Shown here in pieces: positions 33,115 through 41,468 of a DNA stretch of 64,000 nt. Every line of letters starts with the position of its first letter. Position 1 is the stretch's first letter. A program made the translations under genes and the position numbers. The stretch lies in the NCBI RefSeq assembly GCF_019443505.1, contig NZ_CP080377.1:5704001-5768000 (forward strand), in the 5' to 3' direction. The notes below the pieces were generated by a model. The model saw only the letters and a list, made by a program, of their open reading frames with translations. It ran no database searches and was not told where the DNA came from. The DNA comes from Janthinobacterium sp. PAMC25594 (GTDB taxonomy: Bacteria > Pseudomonadota > Gammaproteobacteria > Burkholderiales > Burkholderiaceae_D).

Positions 33115-33906
33115 CTAGAAAGTCTTGCTGATGGCCAGCACGAAGGTGGTCGCGGCGGGGTTCGAGGTGTCGAACCGGCCCGCCGCATTCGGGATGCCCA
33201 GCGTGTAATGATCGTAGGCGTCGGTGGCGCCCCAGGCGCGCGTCACGGCGCCACTCAGGCTCCAGCCGCCATCGAAGGCCCTGGTGACGCCGACCTTGGC
33301 GTCGCGCCAGTTCCATATCGCATTGCCCGTGCCCGCCACCCGGCCATTGCCGGCGTGCAGATTCAAGGTCCAGGCATTGCCCAGGTCGACATTCGCGCCC
33401 ACGTCCAGGTAGCCCGTGCCGCGCGCATGCGTGATGCCGAAAAAGTCCGGCGTGACGGTACGGTTGTACTTGGCGTACAGCATCTTGTAGCTCAGGCCCA
33501 GCGACAGTTCGCCATAGTCGTACTTGACGCCTGTGGCGCGGTAGACGGCGCCCGGATACTTGTAGTAATACGCCAGTACGCTGTAGCCCAGCTCGCCCAC
33601 CGTGCCGCCGTAACCGCCGTACAGGTCCCATTCGAAGCTTGCATCCTGGATATAACGGTCGCTGACGGTGGACGCCCATGTCCCCAGCGACCAGCCGCTC
33701 GGGTGCGCGTAGTCGGCACCCGCCTGCAGGGCCGGCTTACCCCAGGTCTGGCGAAAGCCGCGCGAAATGTATTGCGAGGTGAGGCTGGCATTGGCGCTGA
33801 TGGTGGCGGCAGTGCCGTCCGTGGTCTGCGCCTGCAGGGGCAGGGCGGCGAGCAGGAAGACACAGCCCAGCAAGGTTTTTCCCGGAAAGTTGCGGTTCGA
33901 TGGCAT
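33115..33906 (-). CDS. TorF family putative porin, 263 aa
   Basis: Signal peptide of about 27 residues (ending LPLQAQT) followed by an outer-membrane beta-barrel with many alternating hydrophobic strands: ASLTSQYISRGFRQTWGKPALQ is the TorF (TIGR02001) opening, then GYGGTVGELGYSVLAYYYKYP and LSLGLSYKMLYAKYN; the protein ends in Phe (ISKTF), the normal barrel-assembly signal. ATG at 33906 is used because a signal peptide starts there; the frame upstream is not family-like. It sits upstream of a chemoreceptor gene on the same strand, so uptake and chemotaxis toward the same solute are possible. Confidence 0.85.
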   Translation of the reverse strand: MPSNRNFPGKTLLGCVFLLAALPLQAQTTDGTAATISANASLTSQYISRGFRQTWGKPALQAGADYAHPSGWSLGTWASTVSDRYIQDASFEWDLYGGYGGTVGELGYSVLAYYYKYPGAVYRATGVKYDYGELSLGLSYKMLYAKYNRTVTPDFFGITHARGTGYLDVGANVDLGNAWTLNLHAGNGRVAGTGNAIWNWRDAKVGVTRAFDGGWSLSGAVTRAWGATDAYDHYTLGIPNAAGRFDTSNPAATTFVLAISKTF

Positions 33907-34144
33907 GGCAGTCGGCTCCGTATTTGCTGGCAGCGGCCGTCCAGGCACGTTGCCCTGATGGTTGCGATAAATAAATGCGGGGGACTTTGCGCAAGCAAGG
34001 CGACGCCGTCTGCATGCTCTCTGCAACATGCACACATGCTCACCAAACGTAACTGAAAGGATAGGGGCTAGGGCTAGTGGAAGTCAACAAAGTTGCGCTG
34101 AGGAAATCGTAAGTTGTTGTTTCCTGTCACTTTTCATGCGCCTG

Positions 34145-34558
34145 TCATATTGCGGGTGCGCCGCGGCTGGCTGCCTGTTGCAAGCTGGCCAGCAGGCCGG
34201 GCAGGGCCGCATGCAGGGCAGGCAGGTCGCCTGCCTGTAACTCGGCCTGCGCTTCCACGCGGCCCGATGGCTGGCCCCAGACGACCTGTGCGCTCAGCCG
34301 GGCGCCGGCCTCGAGTCCCGTGACGCTGACCAGCAGGGCGACTTCTTCCGGGGCATCCTCGGGCACTTCCTCCAGCAGGCAGGAAATGCCGAAATGATAA
34401 TCCTCGAAAGCGCTGGCCGTACCGCTGGAAAAGGCGAACACGGAGGCGAGCACCTGCGGCGCGGCGGCCGCGAGTGGCGGCAGGGCAGCGCGGAACAGGG
34501 GCAGCAAGTCGTTTTCCAGCTGGCGTACCAGCGGATGGGTGTGAGCGAGGACGGTCAT
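34145..34558 (-). CDS. Hypothetical protein, 137 aa
   Basis: A small acidic, Ala/Leu-rich cytoplasmic protein, with no signal peptide or membrane segment. It reads HPLVRQLENDLLPLFRAALPPL, then SVFAFSSGTASAFEDYHFGISCLL, a compact alpha/beta protein resembling many short conserved proteins of betaproteobacteria without a named domain. ATG follows CATCCTGCC, with no clear Shine-Dalgarno site. A FadR-like palindrome stands 62-78 bases upstream, between it and the end of the lactate regulator gene, so it may belong to the same regulon. I cannot propose a function. Confidence 0.6.
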   Translation of the reverse strand: MTVLAHTHPLVRQLENDLLPLFRAALPPLAAAAPQVLASVFAFSSGTASAFEDYHFGISCLLEEVPEDAPEEVALLVSVTGLEAGARLSAQVVWGQPSGRVEAQAELQAGDLPALHAALPGLLASLQQAASRGAPAI

Positions 34559-34619
34559 GGCAGGATGAAATCAAAGGCGGCGCGCGATGTTAGCAGTTTT
34601 CGCCGCCGCTGTGGCCGTA

Positions 34620-34636
34620 GACTGGTCCTACCAGTC
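34620..34636. promoter_or_regulatory. FadR/LldR-type palindrome GACTGGT-CCT-ACCAGTC
   Basis: Perfect seven-base arms around three bases, containing TGGTNNNACCA, the core recognised by PdhR and LldR proteins of the FadR subfamily. It lies just after the stop of such a regulator (34640) and before the 137-aa gene. It could also form a small hairpin, but no T-run follows. Confidence 0.5.
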
Positions 34637-34639
34637 GCC

Positions 34640-35350
34640 CTATTCGTCGCTGGTCACGCGCGTGCGCACGAAATCGATGTGGCTTTGCATGGCCGTGCGC
34701 GCTTCCTCGGGCTGGCTGGCGCAGATGGCCTCGCACAGGGTGCGGTGCTGCGACAGCAGTTGCAGCGAGGTGGCGTCGTCTTGCTGGCGCAAGCCCGTGC
34801 CATTGAGGGTGATATGTTCGCGCAGCATGCCGATGATGCTGGTGTGCAAGTGTAAAAACATGGTGTTGTGCGATGCCTGCGCGATGACTTCATGCAGCCG
34901 CGCATCGGCCTGCGCCTCGCCGTGCTTGTCGTCGACCGCGCGTGCCTGTTCCAGCTCGGCCAGCAGCGCCATGATCTGCGTGCGCTCGCCCGCGCTGGCC
35001 CGCTGCGCCGCAAAATAGGCCGTCGCCCCTTCCAGCACGCGGCGAAATTCCAGGATGTCGTCGCGCAGGGCGGGGTGGTCAGCCACCAGCTGGCTCCACG
35101 GCGAAGCCATGCCGGTGCGCAATTGATCCGTCACAAAGACGCCGGCGCCGCGCCGGCTGCGCACCAGGCCCCGCGCCGCCAGCCGTTGCACCGCTTCGCG
35201 CACGGTATTGCGCGAGACCCCATATTGCAGTGCCAGCAGGCGCTCGGCCGGCAGCTGTGCGCCCGCCGGCAAGCTGCCGTCCAGCAGGGCCGTCTCCAGC
35301 CTGCGCATCACCGTTTCGACCCTGCCCCGCGTTTGCATGCCTGTCGCCAT
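34640..35350 (-). CDS. lldR: FadR-subfamily GntR regulator of lactate use (LldR-like), 236 aa
   Basis: N-terminal winged helix at about 10-75: LPAERLLALQYGVSRNTVREAVQRL, then LVRSRRGAGVFV. C-terminal FCD helical ligand domain (about 90-230) with DILEFRRVLEGATAYFAA, DARLHEVIAQASHN and HRTLCEAI; the Asp and His residues that bind metal and ligand in this fold are visible. ATG at 35350 is used; the frame begins at a TTG nine codons before. It is divergent from lutA-lutC-lutB-lldP, so it is the expected L-lactate sensor. In the 142-base spacer AAGTGGTCCGAGCAA and AAGTGGCTCGAAGAA form an imperfect direct repeat (35376 and 35395) that may be its operator; it is a poor fit to TNGTNNNACNA. Confidence 0.8.
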   Translation of the reverse strand: MATGMQTRGRVETVMRRLETALLDGSLPAGAQLPAERLLALQYGVSRNTVREAVQRLAARGLVRSRRGAGVFVTDQLRTGMASPWSQLVADHPALRDDILEFRRVLEGATAYFAAQRASAGERTQIMALLAELEQARAVDDKHGEAQADARLHEVIAQASHNTMFLHLHTSIIGMLREHITLNGTGLRQQDDATSLQLLSQHRTLCEAICASQPEEARTAMQSHIDFVRTRVTSDE

Positions 35351-35492
35351 CGCTGTTGTCTCGTTTGTTGTTTTCAAGTGGTCCGAGCAATTTGAAGTGG
35401 CTCGAAGAAGCTGGAATTATGCGTGAAGCAGTCATTCTTAACAACACACAGCGGCGCCGCAGCAACACACAGAGCGCCGGGGAGACACACTC

Positions 35493-36284
35493 ATGCAGCC
35501 AGACCCGCGCCAGCCGCGCCACTATCCCCCCGCACCGCTCCAGGTGTACCTGTTCGCCACCTGCCTGGTCGACCTGTTCGTGCCGCAGGCCGGGCTCGAC
35601 GCGGTGCGCCTGCTGGAGCGGGAAGGCTTGCTGGTGCATTATCCGCGCGGCCAGAGCTGCTGCGGCCAGCCCGCCTACAGCAGCGGCAACCCGGAGCAGG
35701 CGCGTGCCGTGGCGCGCGCCCAGCTCGACCTGTTTGCGCAACCGTGGCCCGTGATCGTGCCGTCAGGCTCCTGCGCCGGCATGATGCGCCATCACTGGCC
35801 GCAGCTGTTCCAGGATGACCCCGTGGCCGGCCCCAAGGCGGTCGAACTGGCCGAACGCGTGTATGAACTGAGCGAATTTCTCGTCTGCGTGCTGAAACTC
35901 GACCTGGTCAGCCTTTCTGGCGCCGGACAGGCCGATGAAAACGTGGTGCTGCATACCTCGTGCGGCGCGCGTCGCGAAATGGGCACCCGGCTGCACGGCG
36001 TGGCGCTGGTCGACGCCTTGCCCGGCGTGACGCGCATCGAGCACCAGCGCGAATCGGAATGCTGCGGTTTCGGCGGCACGTTTTCATTGAAACACCCGGA
36101 CATTTCCGGCGCCATGGTCAGCGACAAGATCGCCTCGGCCTGCGCCACGGGCTGCGACCGGCTCGTCTCGGCCGACTGCGGCTGCCTGCTCAATATCGGC
36201 CACGCCGCGCAGCACCAGGGCGCGCCGCTGCCCGTCGAGCACCTGGCCAGCTTCTTGTGGCGCCGCACGGGAGGTGCGCCATGA
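35493..36284 (+). CDS. lutA: L-lactate oxidation subunit LutA (LldE-like iron-sulfur oxidoreductase)
   Basis: 263 aa with two Cys-rich CCG domains: YLFATCLVDLFVPQAG then GQSCCGQPAY (first), and LHTSCGARREMG then ECCGFGGTFS (second). This protein family, with LutB and LutC, oxidises L-lactate to pyruvate and passes electrons to the respiratory chain. GGGGAG stands eight bases before the ATG. The stop overlaps the lutC start (ATGA). First gene of the operon lutA-lutC-lutB-lldP, divergent from the regulator. Confidence 0.9.
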   Translation: MQPDPRQPRHYPPAPLQVYLFATCLVDLFVPQAGLDAVRLLEREGLLVHYPRGQSCCGQPAYSSGNPEQARAVARAQLDLFAQPWPVIVPSGSCAGMMRHHWPQLFQDDPVAGPKAVELAERVYELSEFLVCVLKLDLVSLSGAGQADENVVLHTSCGARREMGTRLHGVALVDALPGVTRIEHQRESECCGFGGTFSLKHPDISGAMVSDKIASACATGCDRLVSADCGCLLNIGHAAQHQGAPLPVEHLASFLWRRTGGAP

Positions 36285-36997
36285 GTACCGCATTGACCGC
36301 CCGCGAACGCATGCTGGGACGGCTGCGCGCCGCCGCGCCTTCCGCGCCCGAAGCGGTGGAGGCCATCGATACGGCCATCGACAGCCATTACCAGGCGCGC
36401 CGCGCCGCAGCGCCGCAGTCGCCGCGCCAGCAGCTCGACGCCATGCAGGCCGCTTTGCGCGCTTCGCACGCGCAGGTCGATTGCGTGAGCATGGACGCCT
36501 GGCCTGCCCTGCTGGCGCAGCGTCTCGGTGCGCACGGCGTGCGCCGTTTGCTGCTCGATACCGCCAGCGTGGAAGGGCAGGCCTTGCGCGCCGCCTTGCC
36601 CGCTGGCGTGGAAACGCTGTCCTTTGACCGTCCGCTGGCGCAGTGGAAGGGAGAGTTGTTCGACAGCGTCGACGCGGGTTTCACCGTCGCCCGTTCCGGC
36701 ATCGCCGCCACAGGCACCCTGGTCATCGCGCCCGACGCGGCCACGCCGCGCACGGTATCGCTGGCGCCCCCGCTGCACGTTTGCCTTGTTTATACCAGCA
36801 CGCTGCATGCGGACTTGCATGCGGCGGCGCGCGCCGAGCGCTGGGCGGACGGCATGCCAGCGAACCTGGTGCTGGTGTCGGGTCCCTCGAAAACCTCCGA
36901 TATCCAGCAAACGCTGGCCTATGGCGCACACGGCCCGCGCTGGCTGTGGGTGCTGATCATTGATGATCTGTCAGCCCATGAAGGAGGCCAGCCATGA
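36281..36997 (+). CDS. lutC: L-lactate oxidation subunit LutC (LUD domain), 238 aa
   Basis: LUD-domain protein of the lactate complex. The recognisable part is the end: VDAGFTVARSGIAATGTLVIAP, then HVCLVYTSTLHADL and LVLVSGPSKTSDIQQTLAYGAHGP, which match LutC/YkgG. The first 90 residues are helical and less conserved. ATG at 36281 is in an ATGA overlap with lutA; the frame extends far upstream only because of the codon bias of the lutA shadow. Its own stop overlaps the lutB ATG. In Bacillus the order is lutA-lutB-lutC; here B and C are exchanged. Confidence 0.9.
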   Translation: MSTALTARERMLGRLRAAAPSAPEAVEAIDTAIDSHYQARRAAAPQSPRQQLDAMQAALRASHAQVDCVSMDAWPALLAQRLGAHGVRRLLLDTASVEGQALRAALPAGVETLSFDRPLAQWKGELFDSVDAGFTVARSGIAATGTLVIAPDAATPRTVSLAPPLHVCLVYTSTLHADLHAAARAERWADGMPANLVLVSGPSKTSDIQQTLAYGAHGPRWLWVLIIDDLSAHEGGQP

Positions 36998-38439
36998 ACG
37001 CCAAGCCCTTGCAATTCGTCAAACCGGCAGACTTCCATGCGCGTGCCCGCGCCGCGCTGGACGATCCGAAGCTGCGTCAAAGTTTTCGCGGCGCCATGGA
37101 TTTTTTACAGGACAAGCGCAGCGCCCAGTTCCCCGACGGCGACGAACTCGAACGCCTGCGCGACATCGGCGAAGCCGTGCGCCAGCACGCGCTGGCGCGC
37201 TTGCCCGACCTGCTGGTGCAGCTGGAAGACAAGCTGACGGCGGCCGGCGTGCAGGTGCACTGGGCCGAGGATGGCGAGCAGGCCAACGCCATCATCCACG
37301 CCATCGCGCAGCGCAACCAGGCGACGCGCTTCATCAAGGGCAAGTCGATGGCCAGCGAGGAGATCGAGCTCAATCACTACCTGGAAGCGCGCGGCATGAC
37401 GTGCCTGGAGTCGGATATGGGCGAGTACATCGTGCAGCTGGCCGGCGAAAAGCCGTCGCACATCGTCATGCCGGCGATACACAAGACCCGCGCGGACATC
37501 GCCGGCCTGTTCGCCGAGCATATCCCCGACGCGCCCTACACGGAAGACGTCGACAGCCTGATCCAGACGGGGCGGCGCGCCCTGCGCCAGGCCTTCGTCG
37601 AGGCCGACATCGGCCTGTCGGGCGTGAACTTCGCGGCGGCCGACACGGGCACCCTGTGGCTGGTGGAAAACGAGGGCAATGGCCGCTTGACGACGTCCGT
37701 GCCGGAAGTGCACATCGCCATCATGGGCATGGAAAAGGTGGTGGCCAAGCTCGAACATATCGTGCCGCTTGCCAGCTTGTTGACGCGCTCGGCCACGGGG
37801 CAAGCCATCACCACCTATTTCAACCTGATTTCCGGCCCGCGCCGCGAAGGTGAACAGGATGGGCCGCGCGAAGTGCACCTGGTCTTGCTCGATAACGGCC
37901 GCAGCCAGGCCTACGCGGACGAGCAGCTGCGCGCCACCCTGCAATGCATACGCTGCGGCGCCTGCATGAACCACTGTCCCGTCTACACGCGCATCGGCGG
38001 CCACGCCTACGGCACCACGTATCCGGGGCCGATCGGCAAGATCATTTCGCCCCACTTGCTGGGACTTGATGCGACGGCCGACCTGGCCACGGCGTCGAGC
38101 CTGTGCGGCGCCTGCGGCGAGGTGTGCCCCGTGCGCATCCCGATTCCGCAGCTGCTGGTGCGCCTGCGCACGGAGGCGAACCGCAATCCGCATGAGGAAG
38201 TGACGCATCCGTTGCGCGGCCAGGGCGCCAAGTTCAGTCGCGGCGAAAGCCTGATCTGGCGTTTCTGGAGCGGCGCCTTTGCGCGCCCTGCCAGCTACCG
38301 CCTGTTCCGCTGGGCCGCCACGCGGCTGCGGCTGCTGACGCCGCGCGCGCAACTGGGCTGGACGCAGCACCGCAAGCCTTTAAAACCGGCGCCGCGCAGC
38401 CTGGCCGACCTGCTCAATGCGCGGGGGCAGGAAGAATAA
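36994..38439 (+). CDS. lutB: L-lactate oxidation subunit LutB (LldF-like), 481 aa
   Basis: Large iron-sulfur subunit. Residues 70-300 are a LUD domain ([35 protein letters not shown]); residues 305-400 carry two [4Fe-4S] ferredoxin motifs, [14 protein letters not shown] and [15 protein letters not shown], and the C-terminal 80 residues are the helical extension of the LldF family. GGAGGCC precedes the ATG. Translationally coupled to lutC. It completes the LutABC set, so the cell should be able to grow on L-lactate without a flavin lactate dehydrogenase. Confidence 0.92.
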   Translation: MNAKPLQFVKPADFHARARAALDDPKLRQSFRGAMDFLQDKRSAQFPDGDELERLRDIGEAVRQHALARLPDLLVQLEDKLTAAGVQVHWAEDGEQANAIIHAIAQRNQATRFIKGKSMASEEIELNHYLEARGMTCLESDMGEYIVQLAGEKPSHIVMPAIHKTRADIAGLFAEHIPDAPYTEDVDSLIQTGRRALRQAFVEADIGLSGVNFAAADTGTLWLVENEGNGRLTTSVPEVHIAIMGMEKVVAKLEHIVPLASLLTRSATGQAITTYFNLISGPRREGEQDGPREVHLVLLDNGRSQAYADEQLRATLQCIRCGACMNHCPVYTRIGGHAYGTTYPGPIGKIISPHLLGLDATADLATASSLCGACGEVCPVRIPIPQLLVRLRTEANRNPHEEVTHPLRGQGAKFSRGESLIWRFWSGAFARPASYRLFRWAATRLRLLTPRAQLGWTQHRKPLKPAPRSLADLLNARGQEE

Positions 38440-38540
38440 CCCGGCCCGGCAACACCGCAGCACCGCAAAAAACACGCTACACACAATTACATCAAAAGCC
38501 GTTTTTTCACTTAACCCGCATCCACCGGAGGAGACCCGAC

Positions 38541-40247
38541 ATGCAAACCTGGACCCAACTTTACACCCCGCTCGGCAGCTTGTGGCTGTCGTCACTGGCG
38601 GCAGCGATTCCCATCATCTTCTTCTTCATCGCCCTGGCGGCGTTGCGCATCAAGGGCCACGTGGCGGCCGCCGTCACGCTGGCGCTGGCGCTGGCCGTGG
38701 CGATTTTCGCCTACGGCATGCCCGTGCCGCAGGCGCTGGCGGCGGCCGGCTATGGCTTCGCGTACGGCTTGTGGCCCATCGCCTGGATCATCGTCACGGC
38801 CGTCTTCCTGTATAAAATTGTCGTCAAGACGGGGCAGATCGACATCATCCGCGCCTCCGTGCTGTCGGTCACGGACGACCAGCGCCTGCAGGTGCTGCTG
38901 ATCGGCTTTGCCTTCGGCGCCTTCCTGGAAGGGGCGGCCGGTTTCGGCGCGCCCGTGGCCATCACCTCGGCCCTGCTGGTGGGCCTGGGCTTCAACCCGC
39001 TGTACGCGGCGGGCCTGTGCCTGATCGCCAACACGGCACCTGTGGCCTTTGGCGCCATGGGCATCCCCATCATCGTGGCGGGCCAGGTGACAGGCATCGA
39101 CCCGTTCCTGATCGGCGCCATGGCGGGCCGCCAGTTGCCGCTGCTGTCGCTGCTGGTGCCGTTCTGGCTGGTGTTCATGATGGATGGTTTCCGCGGCGTG
39201 CGCGAAGTATGGCCGGCCGCGCTGGTGACGGGTTTGAGCTTTGCCGTGACCCAGTACTTCACTTCGAACCATATCGGCCCTGAACTGCCGGATATCACCT
39301 CGGCCCTCGTCAGCCTGGTGTCGCTGACCCTGTTCCTGAAAGTGTGGCAGCCGAAGAATGCGAAAGTGGCCCATGCCGTCGGCGGCGGCACGGCCGCGCT
39401 GTCCGGTTTTGGCGGCGGCGCAGGCAAGGCGGACGTGCGCGGCAGCGGTAACCGCGCCGCCTCGCCCTATACGATGGCGCAGACCATGCGCGCCTGGGCG
39501 CCGTTCGGCCTGTTGACGGCCATCGTCACCGTGTGGAGCCTGCCCGGCTTCAAGGCCCTGTTTGCCGCCGGCGGGGCGCTATCGAGCCTGGTCATCAAGA
39601 TCCACGTGCCGTACCTGGACCAGCTGGTGATCAAGACCATGCCCATCGTGACCGTGCCGAAGGCGTATGACGCCGTGTTCAAGCTCGATTTGCTGTCGGC
39701 CGTGGGCACGGCGATCTTGCTGACGGCCGTGCTGTCGATGCTGATGCTGCGCATGAAGCCGCGCGATGGCATGAAGGCCTTCGTGGAAACCGTGGTGGAA
39801 TTGCGCCGTCCCGTGCTGTCGATCGGCCTGGTGCTGGCGTTTGCCTTCGTTGCCAATTACTCGGGCATGTCGTCCACCCTGGCCCTGCTGCTGGCCGGCA
39901 GCGGCGCCGCGTTCCCGTTCTTCTCGCCATTCCTCGGCTGGCTGGGCGTCTTCCTGACGGGTTCCGACACGTCGTCGAACGCCTTGTTCTGCTCCTTGCA
40001 AAACACCACGGCGCACCAGATCGGCGTGTCCGACACCTTGCTGGTGGCGGCCAATACGACGGGCGGCGTGACGGCGAAGATGATTTCGCCCCAATCGATC
40101 GCCGTCGCCTGCGCCGCAACGGGCCTGGTAGGCAAGGAATCGGACCTGTTCCGCTTCACCTTGAAGCACAGCCTGTTGTTTGCCGTGATCATCGGCATCA
40201 TCACCATGCTGCAGGCCTACGTTTTCACCGGCATGATCCCGCACTGA
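38541..40247 (+). CDS. lldP: L-lactate permease, LctP family, 568 aa
   Basis: Polytopic inner-membrane symporter with about 13 helices. Hallmarks of LctP are visible: [20 protein letters not shown] at the start, [19 protein letters not shown] (around 125-145), [20 protein letters not shown], and [21 protein letters not shown] with [21 protein letters not shown] near the end. It imports lactate (and often glycolate) with protons. GGAGGAGA precedes the ATG, 100 bases after lutB, and no terminator is seen between them; it is probably the last gene of the lactate operon. Confidence 0.93.
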   Translation: MQTWTQLYTPLGSLWLSSLAAAIPIIFFFIALAALRIKGHVAAAVTLALALAVAIFAYGMPVPQALAAAGYGFAYGLWPIAWIIVTAVFLYKIVVKTGQIDIIRASVLSVTDDQRLQVLLIGFAFGAFLEGAAGFGAPVAITSALLVGLGFNPLYAAGLCLIANTAPVAFGAMGIPIIVAGQVTGIDPFLIGAMAGRQLPLLSLLVPFWLVFMMDGFRGVREVWPAALVTGLSFAVTQYFTSNHIGPELPDITSALVSLVSLTLFLKVWQPKNAKVAHAVGGGTAALSGFGGGAGKADVRGSGNRAASPYTMAQTMRAWAPFGLLTAIVTVWSLPGFKALFAAGGALSSLVIKIHVPYLDQLVIKTMPIVTVPKAYDAVFKLDLLSAVGTAILLTAVLSMLMLRMKPRDGMKAFVETVVELRRPVLSIGLVLAFAFVANYSGMSSTLALLLAGSGAAFPFFSPFLGWLGVFLTGSDTSSNALFCSLQNTTAHQIGVSDTLLVAANTTGGVTAKMISPQSIAVACAATGLVGKESDLFRFTLKHSLLFAVIIGIITMLQAYVFTGMIPH

Positions 40248-40305
40248 GCGGTCCGTAGAAGTACGTAGTAAAACTAGATGAACTGATAGCAAAACGTGCA
40301 GAGGA

Positions 40306-40833
40306 TCATGAAAATGACCTGATGCACTGCAGCATATCGAGGATGGCCCGGCGCAATGCCGGGTCCGCGGCGATGCCGTCGGCATCGAGACCCGAGCCCA
40401 GCAAAGGCAGGCTGATGCAGGCCTCGTCGATCAGGCGCGCCGACATGGTGCGCACCGTCTCGCGCAGGGCCGCCTGCGCGTGCGTGGCGCGCGGCGAGGC
40501 GTTCAGCAGCACCAGCGGTTTGTCGATGAATGATTCATTTCCCACCATCCAGTCCAGCGCATTCTTCATGGGGCCGCTCACGCCATGCGCGTACTCGGGG
40601 CTGGCCAGCAGCAGCACGTCGGCCGCGAGGATGGCGTCGCGCAGGCCCGTCACGGCTGGCAGGCTGTCGGCGTCGAGGTCGGGATTGAACAGGGGTAATT
40701 CTCCCAGGCCCGGATAGATGCGGATTGCATATTCCGCTGGGGCAAGCCGGGCGATGGCGCGCAGCAGCGCGGTGTTCAGGGAGGCGGCGCGCAGGCTGCC
40801 GGCGATGGCGAGGATGGTGATGGGCGTTTTCAT
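40306..40833 (-). CDS. NADPH-dependent FMN reductase family protein, 175 aa
   Basis: Flavodoxin-like fold. The FMN phosphate-binding loop is AGSLRAASLN at about residue 10; ASPEYAHGVSGPMKNALDW at about 73 is the second signature of the FMN_red (azoreductase, ChrR-like) family; the rest conserves the five-stranded order. It would reduce quinones, azo dyes or chromate with NAD(P)H. ATG at 40833 is chosen over one six codons upstream because GGCGGA lies just before it and MKTPITILAIAGS is the normal start. It stands alone on the minus strand, convergent with lldP. Confidence 0.85.
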   Translation of the reverse strand: MKTPITILAIAGSLRAASLNTALLRAIARLAPAEYAIRIYPGLGELPLFNPDLDADSLPAVTGLRDAILAADVLLLASPEYAHGVSGPMKNALDWMVGNESFIDKPLVLLNASPRATHAQAALRETVRTMSARLIDEACISLPLLGSGLDADGIAADPALRRAILDMLQCIRSFS

Positions 40834-40931
40834 TCCGCCTGTATAGCCCATCCTGTGCTCAAGCGCAAGGCGAGCAGGATGGCGCTATGGATACTGCAAC
40901 AGCCGATGAGTAGCTGGGTACGGCGGCACTC

Positions 40932-41165
40932 TTAACGGCTCAGACCGCTCATCCAGCTTGGCTGCGGGTTGGCGCGGGCCAGTTCGCGCATGCGATATTC
41001 CAGGTCGTAACGGTCGGTCGATTCGGCCAGGTAGGCTTCTTCGTAAGCGCGTTCGCGGCGGTCGCTGCTTTGGTTCAGCCAGGCGCCGACGCGTTTGGCG
41101 GCATGGACCAGGGTGGCGACGATATTGCTGTTTTGCGTGGTGTGGTAAGTAAATGCGGTAGACAT
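40932..41165 (-). CDS. DUF3563 family small protein, 77 aa
   Basis: Short soluble protein ending in the DUF3563 block EEAYLAESTDRYDLEYRMREL, here followed by ARANPQPSWMSGLSR. Proteins of this family are restricted mainly to Burkholderiales and have no known function. The N-terminal half (VHAAKRVGAWLNQSSDRRERA) is basic and probably helical. TAGGAGTCTGCC precedes the ATG. It is divergent from the sugar transporter gene; the spacer includes a striking palindrome at 41265-41283. Confidence 0.75.
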   Translation of the reverse strand: MSTAFTYHTTQNSNIVATLVHAAKRVGAWLNQSSDRRERAYEEAYLAESTDRYDLEYRMRELARANPQPSWMSGLSR

Positions 41166-41264
41166 GGCAGACTCCTAGTGTGGCGTGCCGCGTTGTGCTG
41201 CACTGCAATATAAGTATAGCGATTTCAAGTTATAAGGCTACTTTTGATTTCGAATGTCAGCTAT

Positions 41265-41283
41265 TCAATTATCGAATAATTGA
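41265..41283. promoter_or_regulatory. Perfect palindrome in the 41166-41468 intergenic region
   Basis: TCAATTATCGAATAATTGA has perfect eight-base arms around a CGA centre. It lies 100 bases upstream of the DUF3563 gene and 186 bases upstream of the sugar transporter gene, in the AT-rich part of their shared spacer. Its form suits an operator for a dimeric repressor. No regulator gene is adjacent. The rest of this 303-base gap holds no gene that I can see. Confidence 0.45.
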
Positions 41284-41468
41284 TGGGAAACCTGCGCAAT
41301 CCGGGGCCTTTCGGGCATAATGCGGCCGCAGCAAGGTAGTTTTACTACGCGCTCGGCCTTGCGAAGATGTTGCTTTCAAACACGAACGCTGCCGCTGCCT
41401 GGCGGTGCCCCCGCAAGCGATGGGCCAGGGCAGGGCACGACAATCTTGGATAGAACAATGGAGAAAGT

